Source: Archangium sp. (GTDB lineage: Bacteria; Myxococcota; Myxococcia; Myxococcales; Myxococcaceae). From it: a stretch of 48,402 bases of DNA. Where the stretch lies: assembly GCA_030695565.1 (NCBI GenBank), contig JAUYRZ010000087.1, positions 1-48,402 on the forward strand. Direction: 5' to 3'. Shown piece by piece: positions 15,142 through 24,164 of this stretch. The notes below the pieces were generated by a model. The model searched no databases, was not told where the DNA came from, and saw nothing but the letters and a program-made list of their open reading frames with translations. Position numbers and translations under genes: made by a program. Positions within the stretch are counted from its first letter, which is position 1; each line of letters opens with the position of its first letter.

Positions 15142-17151
15142 TCAGGGCCGCAGCTCTTTGGCGAGGTGACCTGCGCCGTACACGCTCTGCAGCGCGGTGA
15201 GGATGAGGTCTCCGTGCACCGCGACGGTGCGGTTGCCTGACGGCTCGTAGCCGAAGTTTCCGCCGAGTGACTGCAAGTTTCCGTCGAACACGAGGCCGAC
15301 CACGTCACCGTTGCGGTCCACCAGCGGCGAGCCAGAGTTGCCACCGATGATGTCGTTGGTGGTCGCCACGTCATACGGCGTCGCGCCACTGAGCTTGTTC
15401 TTCTGCGCGAGCCAGCGTTCGGTCACCGCGAACGGCGCCTTGCCCGACGCGCGTTCGAAGAGGCCCTTGATGGTGGTCATCGCCGGGCCGTTGCCCACGC
15501 CTTTGACTCGCCCATACGAGAGCCGCAGCGTGAAGGTCGCATCGGGCGGGCCGCGCTGGCCCTGCGCGCGTTTGGCCTCTGAGATGAGCTCCATGTTCTT
15601 CTTCACCACCGAGTCGACCTCGTCTTCCCAGCGCTTGCGCACCGCACGGCATTCATCGTCGATGCGCCTGGCGAAGGCGATCATCGGATCGACCTCTTCG
15701 AGCTTCCCCTTGAACTCGTAGCGCTCCTTGCGGAAGGCCGGGTCGCCCACGCGCGTACCGTCGATGAGCTGGGCGGCGAGCTCATCGGGCGACTGACCGG
15801 CGAGCACCTTCTTCACGAACGCGTCGTCAGCGCCGTACACCTCACGCAGCTTCGTGAGCGACCAGGTGAGGCGCGCCTTCTCCAGCTCCATCGGGATGGG
15901 TGCGGGGTCGAGCAGGCCTTGCTGCAACGCGGGCAACTGCGCGTCGGTGTACTCGCGCAGCCGCTCTGCGTTCGGCTTGGCGGCCTCCACCGGCGCGCGG
16001 GCCAGGCGGCGGGCGTGAGCGAAGAGCTCTGATTGAAAAGCCTGGCTGCCTTCGCGCATCACGTAGTCGACGTAGAGCGTGCGCTGCACCTGGAGCGCAG
16101 CGGCGATGGCGTCCCACGCGCCCTTCGACGTCTCGGGCGCCTTCGCCTGCAGCGCGAGCTCGGCGATGCGTTTGGCTTCCAGAAAGCCCGGGCTCACCAG
16201 CGCTTCACGACGGCCCTTGAGCGCCTTCAACGAGTTCTCGATCGCCCGCAGCCTCGACTTCGCGACGCGCTCACGATCAGGTGACTGCTTCATCCACTCA
16301 TCGAGACGGCCACGCTGCTCGGCGAGGGAGACCAGGTTCCACGGCAACGAGACGTCACGCAGGAACTCGTACTGCGCCAGCGTGAGCCCACGTTCGGTGC
16401 CGCCGGGATGGCCCGACACGAACACCACGTCGCCTTCCTTCGCGCTCTTCTTCGACCACTTGAGATGCTCCGGCGTCTTCACCGGCTTGCCGTCTGCGTA
16501 GAGGCGCAAGAAGGCGGCATCAAAGCCGTAGCGGGGAAAATTGAAGTTGTCGGGATCTCCGCCGAACGCGGCCATCTGAAACTCAGGCGCGAAGGCCACG
16601 CGGAGGTCCTGGAAGCGGCGGTACTCGTAGAGATGAAACTTCGCGCCGTGGAACAGCGTGACCACGTCACATCGGCGCAGCGCGTCGCCTTTGCTGCACT
16701 CCGACTCGAGGCGCGCGCTCTCGGCCTTGAGCGCCTTCTGAAAGTCAGCGCCCTTCTTGTCCTTGATGACCGCCAGCACGGAGGCCGTGACGTCGGTGAT
16801 CTTTTGCAGCTGGTTGCCTTCGAACTTCGGGCACTTCTCTTCCTTCTCTTTGGCGGCGGCCACGAAGCCAGTCGCGAGCAGATCGCGCTCCTTCGTGGAG
16901 AGATCCTCGAGGCACGCGCGAATGCAGTGGTGGTTGGTCATCACCAGGCCATCGGGTGAGACGATCGACGCGCTGCAGCCGTTGGCCAATCGCAAGCTGC
17001 CCAGCCGCACGCGATCGAGCCACGCCTGATCAGGTGCGAAGCCGAGCTCCTTCTTCGCCTGCTCGGTGGGGAACTCGTTGAAGAGCCACATGCCTTCTTC
17101 GGCAGAGGCGGTCAGTGCAGACAGGAGGACGATGGCAGCAGCGCAACGCAT
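15142..17151 (-). CDS. S46-family dipeptidyl-peptidase (DPP7/DPP11 type)
   Basis: The 669-residue secreted protein has a signal peptide (MRCAAAIVLLSALTASA). The catalytic His lies in GLVMTNHHC, and the nucleophile Ser in IIGGNSGSPLVDRNGDVVGL, the chymotrypsin-like pattern of family S46. An acidic GGDPDNFNFPRYGFD segment holds the catalytic Asp. These peptidases remove dipeptides from the N-terminus of peptides in the periplasm. The specificity loop reads VFDGN; Gly at this place is found in DPP7-type enzymes that prefer hydrophobic residues, while DPP11 has Arg there (from family knowledge). The ATG at 17151 is chosen because the signal peptide begins there; the frame extends uselessly to 17208. 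The length fits the family's usual 700 or so. This would help a predatory or proteolytic lifestyle. Confidence 0.9.
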   Translation of the reverse strand: MRCAAAIVLLSALTASAEEGMWLFNEFPTEQAKKELGFAPDQAWLDRVRLGSLRLANGCSASIVSPDGLVMTNHHCIRACLEDLSTKERDLLATGFVAAAKEKEEKCPKFEGNQLQKITDVTASVLAVIKDKKGADFQKALKAESARLESECSKGDALRRCDVVTLFHGAKFHLYEYRRFQDLRVAFAPEFQMAAFGGDPDNFNFPRYGFDAAFLRLYADGKPVKTPEHLKWSKKSAKEGDVVFVSGHPGGTERGLTLAQYEFLRDVSLPWNLVSLAEQRGRLDEWMKQSPDRERVAKSRLRAIENSLKALKGRREALVSPGFLEAKRIAELALQAKAPETSKGAWDAIAAALQVQRTLYVDYVMREGSQAFQSELFAHARRLARAPVEAAKPNAERLREYTDAQLPALQQGLLDPAPIPMELEKARLTWSLTKLREVYGADDAFVKKVLAGQSPDELAAQLIDGTRVGDPAFRKERYEFKGKLEEVDPMIAFARRIDDECRAVRKRWEDEVDSVVKKNMELISEAKRAQGQRGPPDATFTLRLSYGRVKGVGNGPAMTTIKGLFERASGKAPFAVTERWLAQKNKLSGATPYDVATTNDIIGGNSGSPLVDRNGDVVGLVFDGNLQSLGGNFGYEPSGNRTVAVHGDLILTALQSVYGAGHLAKELRP

Positions 17152-17206
17152 GCTCGCACCGTAGATGATCGTGCTCGGGTCGGCTCGTCTGGATACCTTC
17201 GCGGCC

Positions 17207-17962
17207 ATGACGGCTCCTCAGCTCGTGCTCGTGGTGTTCATCGGCCTCATCGTGTTCGCGGTCATCTACCTGCGCCGAGGTGGCGGGCGCGGCAAGCCCG
17301 GTCCTGATCCCGTACCCAGGCTGCGCGGATTCTTCGAGCGCACCGGCTACGGCTTTGCGGATGCTCGGCAAGCGCCGCCGCAGGCTCAGGCAGAGCGCTG
17401 GAACGCCATGTATCTCGCGTCGATGAGGGGCCAGAAATACCAGCTCCACCTCGTGCGCAGCTACGAGGGGCGCGAGCTGCACTGGGAGCAGTCGAACGGC
17501 ACGGCCGGTGGCACCCTCACGTGGTCCCAGTCGTGGGTGATGCCGCTGTCTTCACCGCCGCGCGTTCAGTTCCACGTGTCCGACCGCTCCAACCTCACCA
17601 TCGGAGAGCGCGGGCGCACGAGCACGTGGCAGCCGGCATTTCAGAACGCGCTCCAGATCGGCGATCCCGAGTTCGATGCGCGCTTCGTGGTGTACGGCCT
17701 CGACGAGCAGGGCGTGCGTGACGTGCTGGCCGACTCCACGCTGCGCCAGGCGCTGATGGAGTGCTCTCACGTCGACCTGCGCGTCCTGACCGAGAGCGTG
17801 CGTTTCTCAGACCCGATGGAAAAGAATGCCACCAGGTGGATGGGCGGCGTGCAGGGCTACCTCAAGTCCATCCGTGATCCGGGCAGCAAGTTCGAGGTCA
17901 CCGATGGCATGCACGATCACCTCGCCCGCTTGATGCTCAGCGCCGCGTCGCTGGCGAGCTGA
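17207..17962 (+). CDS. membrane-anchored protein of unknown function
   Basis: No family was recognised. The 251-residue protein starts with a single membrane segment (residues 4-20; PQLVLVVFIGLIVFAVIYL) followed by an Arg/Gly-rich stretch, so the N-terminus is a signal anchor and most of the protein is soluble. The remaining part is mixed alpha/beta, with WNAMYLASMRGQKYQLHLV and VMPLSSPPRVQFHVSDRSNL. ATG 17207 is preferred over GTG/ATG codons nearer 17165, since the anchor starts directly after it. It is divergent from the S46 peptidase gene (55-base gap, presumably with both promoters) and converges on the beta-helix lipoprotein gene with a three-base gap. Codon use looks like that of the host, so it is probably a real chromosomal gene. 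Confidence 0.65.
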   Translation: MTAPQLVLVVFIGLIVFAVIYLRRGGGRGKPGPDPVPRLRGFFERTGYGFADARQAPPQAQAERWNAMYLASMRGQKYQLHLVRSYEGRELHWEQSNGTAGGTLTWSQSWVMPLSSPPRVQFHVSDRSNLTIGERGRTSTWQPAFQNALQIGDPEFDARFVVYGLDEQGVRDVLADSTLRQALMECSHVDLRVLTESVRFSDPMEKNATRWMGGVQGYLKSIRDPGSKFEVTDGMHDHLARLMLSAASLAS

Positions 17963-17965
17963 AGC

Positions 17966-20365
17966 CTACGGAGACGGCACAGGCACGGTGACGGCGCTCA
18001 GCTTCGCCGCGTTCGCTTCGAACACCGTGCTGGTGGTGACGATCACCTGGCGTGCACCGAGCGTCGCGGGCGCCGCAGCGAGTTCTTCGACGGTCGAGCC
18101 ATCCTGCGCGTGGAGCCCGATGGTGTTCTTCGCCACGCGTGCCCCCTCCAGCACACCGGCGCCCTCGGCGTACACCGCCGCGATGCCCGCGCTGCCTTCG
18201 ATCGCTCCTCCGCGGAAGTCGATGCGGCCGTCCGTGAGCGCTTCGAGCCCGTTGCCGTAGGCGCCCCCCGGATCAGCGCGCGTGCCCGACACGAGCGAGT
18301 TCGTGACGGTGACGCGGGATTGGAAGGCGAAGAGCCCCACCTGCTGGTTGTCGATGAAGGCCGAGTCGAGGACCTCGAGCCCACCTCCGAAGTTCGCGTT
18401 CGCACCGCGGCCGCGTGTACCGGCCCCGTTCGGCTGCGTGGAGCGCACCGTCACGTGGTCTGCACGGAGCTCGCTTGCAGGGTCTGCGGCCTGCAGCCCT
18501 GCCGTGTGACAACGCGCCACGGTGACCTGGGTGAGGTCGATGCGCGCGCCGCCTTCCACCACCGCGCCCTGGCCGTACTCACCATTCGCGTCGAGCTGGG
18601 TCTCTTCGATGACGCTGTCGCGCACGACGGCCAGCGCGTTCGCAGTTCGCGCGTAGACGCCTGCTCGCCTGGAGCGCTGAACGAGGCAACGCTCCAGCTC
18701 GAGCACGCCCAGGTCGCTCGCGGCCGCGCCGAGCGCTTCATCGCTGGTGCCCTCGGCGAGCACGCAGCCGACGAGGCGCAGCGAACCACCCTGCAGCGCG
18801 AGCACCCCGGTGTCGGCGTGACGTCGAACCTCGATGGCCGTGCCGACGAAGCGCGCCTGCTGCGCCCGAATGCCGACCGTCACATCGAAGAGCCCCACGC
18901 GGTCGGCGACCAGCTCACCTTGCGATGACGAGAACAGCGCGCTCCCCGCGGTCTGCAGCACGGCCACCGATTCCAGAACGACCGAGGCCGAGTCCGTGGC
19001 GTCGATGCCCGACGGCGGCACCCCTGGCGTCTGGGTCACGCCCCGCGCGGTCACCTCGCGCAGGGTCGCGCTGGTCCCCGGGTCTTGCGCGTGCACGAGC
19101 GTGCCGGGCGAGTCTTCTGCCGCGCCGCGCACCCAGCTGAGCACCGCGCCCTGCAGTACGGCCACTGCGAGGCCGCTGGGTCTTCCGAGGTTGTCCACGC
19201 CGAGCGCCGTGCGCCGGATCAGCGTGTCCGTGAGCTGCGCTCGGCTCGGAGCCCCGCCCACCACGAGGCCCGTGGCGCGGCTGCCCTCCACGACGAGCCG
19301 GTCGGCCGTGAGCACCGCACCCCGCTGCACCGCGACACCCCAGCCCAGCCGCCCTGTGCTCTGCCGCGGCAGCGTGTTCGACACCACCGTGCGTGTCACC
19401 GTGGCCTCGGTCGCGTCGCGATCCAGGAAGAGTGAGGTCTCCCGATTCCCCGAGAGCTCGACGTCGAGCAGCGTGAGCTTCGCCCCGAACGAAGCGGCGA
19501 TGCCCTGGCCAAAGGTCTGCGTCGAGGGATCCGGCAGCGTGTCTCGCACGACCACCTCTTCGAGCGTCACGCGCGTGCCCGGGTCGACGGCCTGCACCGC
19601 CGAGCGCAGGTTCGCTTCCAGCACGACGTGACGCAGCGTGACCTCTCCGCCGCGCTCGACGCGCACCGCGAGCAACGAGTCGCGCACCGTGACGCCCTCG
19701 AGCTCCACGCCGCTCACGCCGTTCGCGAAGAGGGCGGGGCTGCCGATGAGCCGCACCTGCGCCGGGCATTGGCCCACCAGCTTCACCGCCTTCGAAGGCA
19801 TGAGCGCCTCGCGGTAGGTGCCGGGCGCCACCGCGATGGTCGACCCCGCGGGGGCCGCCGCGAGCGCAGCGGTGATGGTGGTGAAGTGCGTCGCGTCGCC
19901 GCCATCGAGGCGCTCGTCGACGAAGTACGTGGCCCCCGCGGGTGGAAAGGCGGCCGCGCAGTCGCCCACCGGCACGCAGCTGCCTGCGCCGATGGAGGCC
20001 CGCGTGGCGCCCGTGCACGCGGCGCCCGGGAGCGTGGGCTCGCAGCTCCACCCGTCGTCCGCAAAACCGTCGGGGCAATTCGACCAGCCGATGGCCACGC
20101 AGCCGCCGCCCAGCACGGACATCGTGCCGGCGTCGCACGCTTGAACGTCGGCTTCGCAGCCCCAGCCCGAGGCATGCCGGCGGAAGCCCGTCGCGCATTC
20201 AGTGGCGCCCGCGGGACGGCACTCACCGGTGGCTGCCTGGTACGTGCCCGCCTCACAGCCACTGAGGGGTGTCGAGGCGTCGAGCCCAGCGTCGGGCAAA
20301 CCTTCGGGGACCGCACAGGCACACAGCAGCGCGCACCCGGCCCACAACCACGGGGAGAAGTTCAT
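17966..20365 (-). CDS. parallel-beta-helix lipoprotein, large
   Basis: This 799-residue protein begins with an export signal and a probable lipobox (ALLCAC). Residues 30-140 form a Cys-rich region with repeated CxxG and CATGF-type turns (DAGTMSVLGGGCVAIGW, then FADDGWSCEP). From about residue 140 the protein is a right-handed parallel beta-helix: FTTITAALAAAPAGSTIAVA leads into GTYREALMPS, then dozens of turns of the form VELEGVTVRDS and LRADHVTVRSTQPN. Such folds occur in carbohydrate lyases and surface adhesins; no catalytic residues were recognised. The ATG at 20365 overlaps the stop of the upstream lipoprotein gene (ATGA), so the frame beyond 20365 is ignored. The pair are probable paralogues. 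It likely sits on the outer membrane. Confidence 0.8.
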   Translation of the reverse strand: MNFSPWLWAGCALLCACAVPEGLPDAGLDASTPLSGCEAGTYQAATGECRPAGATECATGFRRHASGWGCEADVQACDAGTMSVLGGGCVAIGWSNCPDGFADDGWSCEPTLPGAACTGATRASIGAGSCVPVGDCAAAFPPAGATYFVDERLDGGDATHFTTITAALAAAPAGSTIAVAPGTYREALMPSKAVKLVGQCPAQVRLIGSPALFANGVSGVELEGVTVRDSLLAVRVERGGEVTLRHVVLEANLRSAVQAVDPGTRVTLEEVVVRDTLPDPSTQTFGQGIAASFGAKLTLLDVELSGNRETSLFLDRDATEATVTRTVVSNTLPRQSTGRLGWGVAVQRGAVLTADRLVVEGSRATGLVVGGAPSRAQLTDTLIRRTALGVDNLGRPSGLAVAVLQGAVLSWVRGAAEDSPGTLVHAQDPGTSATLREVTARGVTQTPGVPPSGIDATDSASVVLESVAVLQTAGSALFSSSQGELVADRVGLFDVTVGIRAQQARFVGTAIEVRRHADTGVLALQGGSLRLVGCVLAEGTSDEALGAAASDLGVLELERCLVQRSRRAGVYARTANALAVVRDSVIEETQLDANGEYGQGAVVEGGARIDLTQVTVARCHTAGLQAADPASELRADHVTVRSTQPNGAGTRGRGANANFGGGLEVLDSAFIDNQQVGLFAFQSRVTVTNSLVSGTRADPGGAYGNGLEALTDGRIDFRGGAIEGSAGIAAVYAEGAGVLEGARVAKNTIGLHAQDGSTVEELAAAPATLGARQVIVTTSTVFEANAAKLSAVTVPVPSP

Positions 20366-21510
20366 GGGAGCAGTTCGAAGCGGGTGGACTGCACGGTGAG
20401 CGGCACACCGGCGTCGTCGACGAGCGCGGTGTCGAGCTGAAGCGGCTGTGACGTGCCCTGAACGATGGCGCGGAAGCGGCCGCCGGAGAGCGTGGGCGCG
20501 AGCACCCTCACGTTGGCTCCCACCGAGTCGGCGAGCAGCTGGGCGCGCGCGTTGCCTTCGAGCCGCACCGACTCGAGCGTGGCGTTCGTGATGCCCGAGA
20601 AGAGGCCGATGCCGTCGCCCACGTCTTCGAAGCGCGCGATGTCGATGGGCACGCGCACCGCGAAGGTGTCTTTCACCAGGACCTGCTTCACCACGAGGCC
20701 CGAGGTGTCGCGTGCTCCGATGCCCACGAGCGCGTTGCCGCTCACCTCGCCGCCCGTGACGGAGACGGTGGCCACACCTGCGTCGGCTGCCTGCCCCTGC
20801 GCCCAGATGCCACGGCCGAGGTTGCCCTTCACCGCACACGAGTCGATGGAGGCGCGCGTCTCCGCGCCGTCGAGCAGCACGCCCACGTTCTCGTTGCCCT
20901 CGATGGTGACGTTCGTGAGCGTGACGTGTGCGCCGTCGCTGGCCACCAACCCTGATCCCGCGGAGAGCGAGGTGCCCTGCTGTTGTGCGAGTCTCCCTCC
21001 TTCGAGACGCGCGTACGCGCCCCTGAGGCGCAGGCCCACCGCGCTCTGGGTGAGCTCGCAGTCGATGAGCACCACCTCGCGGTTCTCACAGTCGGGGCGG
21101 GTGCAGGTGGAGGTCACCGCGCTCGTGCTCGCCTGCATCACCTTCACGCCGATGAGCCGCGCCGGGCCGGGGTCGATGGCGATGCCAGCGCCCGTACCCC
21201 CGACGATGCGGACGCCTTGCACGAGGGTGCGATCGCCGCCCTGCACGGTGAGCACCGGGTCGCCCCCGCTGAGCGTGACGACCGCGCCCGCACTCGCAGC
21301 GAGGCTCACGTCGGAGGGCAGCACGAACGGGCCCGTGTACGTGCCGTCAGGGAGAATGACGCAGTCACCGGGCGAGGCGAGCCGGAGCGTGTCGGAGAGC
21401 GAGCTCGAGGGAATGGCCACCCGGTCGCAGACGAGCCCCTGGGGCCGCACCGTCTGGGGCGGCGTGAGCGGACCGCACGAGACGAGGAGAAGGGGGATGA
21501 GGGCTCGCAT
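20362..21510 (-). CDS. parallel-beta-helix lipoprotein, smaller paralogue
   Basis: The protein has 382 residues, a signal peptide with lipobox LLLVSC, and then a parallel-beta-helix body. The opening turn PSSSLSDTLRLASPGDCVILP and DGTYTGPFVLPSDVSL resemble the start of the helix in the downstream protein. Later turns include LIGVKVMQASTSA, LTNVTIEGNENVGVLLDG and VTGGEVSGNALVGIGARD. Right-handed helices with this Asn/Gly pattern bind or cut polysaccharide in many families, but no active-site set is visible. It overlaps the downstream paralogue by four bases and is the first gene of the pair. The two differ in the N-terminal Cys-rich region, which only the larger one has. A surface role in adhesion or polysaccharide handling is a guess. 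Confidence 0.8.
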   Translation of the reverse strand: MRALIPLLLVSCGPLTPPQTVRPQGLVCDRVAIPSSSLSDTLRLASPGDCVILPDGTYTGPFVLPSDVSLAASAGAVVTLSGGDPVLTVQGGDRTLVQGVRIVGGTGAGIAIDPGPARLIGVKVMQASTSAVTSTCTRPDCENREVVLIDCELTQSAVGLRLRGAYARLEGGRLAQQQGTSLSAGSGLVASDGAHVTLTNVTIEGNENVGVLLDGAETRASIDSCAVKGNLGRGIWAQGQAADAGVATVSVTGGEVSGNALVGIGARDTSGLVVKQVLVKDTFAVRVPIDIARFEDVGDGIGLFSGITNATLESVRLEGNARAQLLADSVGANVRVLAPTLSGGRFRAIVQGTSQPLQLDTALVDDAGVPLTVQSTRFELLP

Positions 21511-21558
21511 GTCTGACCGATGACCTTAATCCCAACTGCCACGGCGGCGCTGATCAGC

Positions 21559-22524
21559 TCACTGGTCGAGACGGTTGAATTCGATGCGCCGGTTGATCGC
21601 GCGCGACGCCTCGTCGGTGTTCTTCACCTTGGGCCGGGTGGAGCCATGGCCCTTCGAGGTGAGTCGCCGCGCGTCGATGCCGTGGGCCACCAACCAACCG
21701 GCCACGGCCTGTGCGCGCGCCTGAGAGAGGGTGTCGTTGCGCTCGGCGCTCCCGGTGTCGTCGGTGTGCCCGCCGACCTCGACCCGCGCGTCTGGGTTGT
21801 CGCGCAACGCCGCCAACGCGCGCTGAAGCGTGCGCTCGGAGTCGGGCTCGATGTCTGCGCTGTTGAGCTTGAAGAAGATGCCCTCGAGCACCATCGCCCG
21901 GGGAATGAGGGTGCAGCCGCGCGCATCGACCTCGGCACCCGCAGGCGTCTCAGGGCACACGTCTCGTTCGTCGCCCACGCCGTCACCGTCGCGGTCGAGC
22001 CCCAGCTCGGGCCCCAGACCGAAGGTGACCGCGAGGCCGACGGTGACGCCGCCCACCACGCCGAAGCTGCCAAAGCCGATCACCGGCCGGATGAAGGGCC
22101 CGAGCTGCACGGGGCGGCCGACCGAGAAGACATAGGTGACCTCGGTGTCGAGCGTGAGGCCCGCTCCGACGCTGCCGATCAACGCGCCCAGGTGCGGCGC
22201 GACGCTCAGGTGGCCGGCGAGGTTTCCCGGCGTGTCGTTCGCGTAGCCCTGATGATCATCGAGAAAGCGCAGGCGGACACCGACCGCGGGGTTGAAGGCG
22301 ATGCCCAGCCCGAAGTCGCTGAAGAGCAACATCGTGCCGATGCGCGCGTCGAGGCCCAGGCCCCTGGTGAATTGCCAGTCTGCGCCCACGCCGAGGTCGA
22401 GGCCCACGCCCGCGTTGGCGAGGAGCAGCCCTGGCGTGACGTGGAGGTTGAAGCGGTGACTTTCGGCGCGTGCGCCAGAGGAGGCCAGGAGCGCAAGGAG
22501 GAGCGGCAGCGTGAATCGAGGCAT
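21559..22524 (-). CDS. OmpA-family outer-membrane protein
   Basis: The 321-residue protein has a signal peptide (MPRFTLPLLLALLASSGARA). A beta-barrel-like region of amphipathic strands follows (about residues 25-190; for example LGIAFNPAVGVRLRF), then one Asp-rich calcium-type repeat (LDRDGDGVGDERDVCP). The last 110 residues are the OmpA peptidoglycan-binding domain: IFFKLNSADIEPDSERTL, VGGHTDDTGSAERN, LSQARAQAV and a closing INRRIEFNR. The Asp and Arg that hold diaminopimelate are present. It would tie the outer membrane to the cell wall. ATG 22524 is chosen because it opens the signal peptide; the frame continues to 22701 across the ligD upstream region. It is divergent from the LigD-type gene. 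Confidence 0.87.
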   Translation of the reverse strand: MPRFTLPLLLALLASSGARAESHRFNLHVTPGLLLANAGVGLDLGVGADWQFTRGLGLDARIGTMLLFSDFGLGIAFNPAVGVRLRFLDDHQGYANDTPGNLAGHLSVAPHLGALIGSVGAGLTLDTEVTYVFSVGRPVQLGPFIRPVIGFGSFGVVGGVTVGLAVTFGLGPELGLDRDGDGVGDERDVCPETPAGAEVDARGCTLIPRAMVLEGIFFKLNSADIEPDSERTLQRALAALRDNPDARVEVGGHTDDTGSAERNDTLSQARAQAVAGWLVAHGIDARRLTSKGHGSTRPKVKNTDEASRAINRRIEFNRLDQ

Positions 22525-22630
22525 GGGGAGCAGTTCCAGACGTCGCGGGAAATTCCGCGTTTCGTCCCCAAGACACGGGTCACTTTCCGAAGTCGCACGG
22601 CACCGCCGCTCCGTGGCTAGGGTTGCAGCC

Positions 22631-23593
22631 ATGGTGGAGAGGAAACCCAGGGTCGAGGTGGAGGTCGAAGGCCGGCCACTCACGCTCTCGAACTTGAGCA
22701 AGGTGCTCTACCCCGAGGCCGGGTTCACCAAGGCGCAGGTCATCGACTACTACCGCCGCATCGCACCCGTGCTGGTGCCACATCTCACCGACCGGCCGCT
22801 CACCCTCAAGCGTTACCCCAACGGCGTCGACTCGATGTTCTTCTTCGAGAAGAACGCCACCAAGGGGCGGCCCGAGTGGGTGAAGACGGTGGGCATCTGG
22901 GGCCACGGCCGGGGTTCTGAGCTGCACTTCATGCTCTGCAACGACACGCCGACCCTCGTCTACATCGCCAACCTCGCGGGCCTCGAGTTGCACCCGGCGC
23001 TCGCGTGTGCGCCCGGGTTGGAGAGCCCCACCATGGTGGTGTTCGATCTCGACCCGGGCCCGCCGGCAGACCTCGTCACCTGTTGCAATGCCGCGCTCGT
23101 CTTCCGCGAATACTTCCGCGCCGTGGGTCTCGAGTCGGTGGCCAAGACCTCGGGCAACAAGGGCATGCAGCTCTATGTGCCGCTCAACACGCCGATTACC
23201 TACGACGAGACCAAGAGCTGGGCCCGTGGGCTCGCAGAGGTGTTCGAGGCGAAGTTTCCTGAGCTCTTCGTCTCCCAGATGAAGAAGAGCCTTCGCGACG
23301 GGAAGGTCTTCGTGGACTGGAGCCAGAACGACGCCAACAAGACCACCATCAGCGTGTACAGCTTGCGCGCGCGCGCACGGCCTACGGTCTCCACGCCCAT
23401 CTCCTGGGAGGAGATTGAAGTGGCTGTGAAGAAGGCAGACGCGAGCCACCTCGTGTTCGAGGCGGGCGATGTGCTCACTCGCGTGGAGACGGTGGGCGAT
23501 CTTTTTGCGCCAGCGCTGAGTTTGAAGCAGCAGCTTCCGGACTCACCGCGAGCGGGTACCCGGAAACGGGCTGCTCGCGCTCGGGGAGCCTGA
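22631..23593 (+). CDS. LigD polymerase-domain protein, stand-alone
   Basis: The 320-residue protein is the archaeo-eukaryotic-primase-type polymerase domain of NHEJ ligase LigD. It begins with LTLSNLSKVLYPEAGFTKAQ and TDRPLTLKRYPNGVD, has the metal-binding VVFDLDPGPP, the nucleotide loop TSGNKGMQLYVPLN and the third acidic residue in KVFVDWSQNDANKTT. It adds ribonucleotides or deoxynucleotides to broken ends during Ku-dependent repair. No ligase or phosphoesterase domain is fused, and no ku gene is adjacent. Split LigD systems of this sort occur in several bacteria, with partners elsewhere. The ATG at 22631 follows an uninformative region; the frame upstream overlaps the OmpA gene. It ends 13 bases from the convergent SRPBCC gene. 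Confidence 0.9.
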   Translation: MVERKPRVEVEVEGRPLTLSNLSKVLYPEAGFTKAQVIDYYRRIAPVLVPHLTDRPLTLKRYPNGVDSMFFFEKNATKGRPEWVKTVGIWGHGRGSELHFMLCNDTPTLVYIANLAGLELHPALACAPGLESPTMVVFDLDPGPPADLVTCCNAALVFREYFRAVGLESVAKTSGNKGMQLYVPLNTPITYDETKSWARGLAEVFEAKFPELFVSQMKKSLRDGKVFVDWSQNDANKTTISVYSLRARARPTVSTPISWEEIEVAVKKADASHLVFEAGDVLTRVETVGDLFAPALSLKQQLPDSPRAGTRKRAARARGA

Positions 23594-23606
23594 TTCGCCC
23601 TGGGCG

Positions 23607-24071
23607 TCAGGGGTGCGCGGCGCTTCCTGCGCGAGATGCTTCGACCGACTCGACCAACTTCTTGAGCGCCGCCAGCATCGAGCTCCAGTTCTTCTCGGAG
23701 TGCACCCTCGCTTCACGCGATTCGCTCTTGTCCTGCGTGATGGCGACGATGGTGGAGTGGTGCTCCTCGGTCAGCTCGATGGTGACCGTGTGGTAGTTCT
23801 CGGGTGAATCGGGTTTGCCGGAGAGCGGGCTGTAATGGTTGTACTGCAGCAGCTTGAGCGGCTTGAGGCGCAGGATGACGCCCTTGTCCTCATACGGTTT
23901 GCCCTGCCAGACGCCCTTCCATTTGATCGGTCGGCCTTCGTGCCAGTCGGAGGTCACGGTGGCTCCGAACATGAATTGCTTGTTCGCCTCGGGGTTCAGC
24001 AGTGCGTCCCACACCACCTCGGCCGGCGCGTTGATTCGGGTCGAGGCGACCGCGGTGAAGTCGTCAAACAT
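23607..24071 (-). CDS. SRPBCC / AHSA1-like protein
   Basis: This 154-residue protein has the START/Bet v1 helix-grip fold. The N-terminal STRINAPAEVVWDALLNPE pattern and the later HTVTIELTEEHHSTIVAITQD strand pair are typical of the AHSA1-like (DUF SRPBCC) group. Proteins of this group bind hydrophobic ligands or act as stress proteins. The acidic IDE-type and Trp positions (SDWHEGRPIKWKGVWQ) are conserved. ATG 24071 is preferred to the extended frame from 24137, which starts at an unconvincing codon. It is convergent with the LigD gene and probably transcribed alone. The ligand is unknown. Confidence 0.8.
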   Translation of the reverse strand: MFDDFTAVASTRINAPAEVVWDALLNPEANKQFMFGATVTSDWHEGRPIKWKGVWQGKPYEDKGVILRLKPLKLLQYNHYSPLSGKPDSPENYHTVTIELTEEHHSTIVAITQDKSESREARVHSEKNWSSMLAALKKLVESVEASRAGSAAHP

Positions 24072-24164
24072 GGGTGGCTCCTGTCTCGTTGTTTGCCGGA
24101 ATGCATGTCGGCGAAAAGCGGGTGGAGCAACGCTCATTCGTTCACCTCGCCAATCAGGCTGTGG

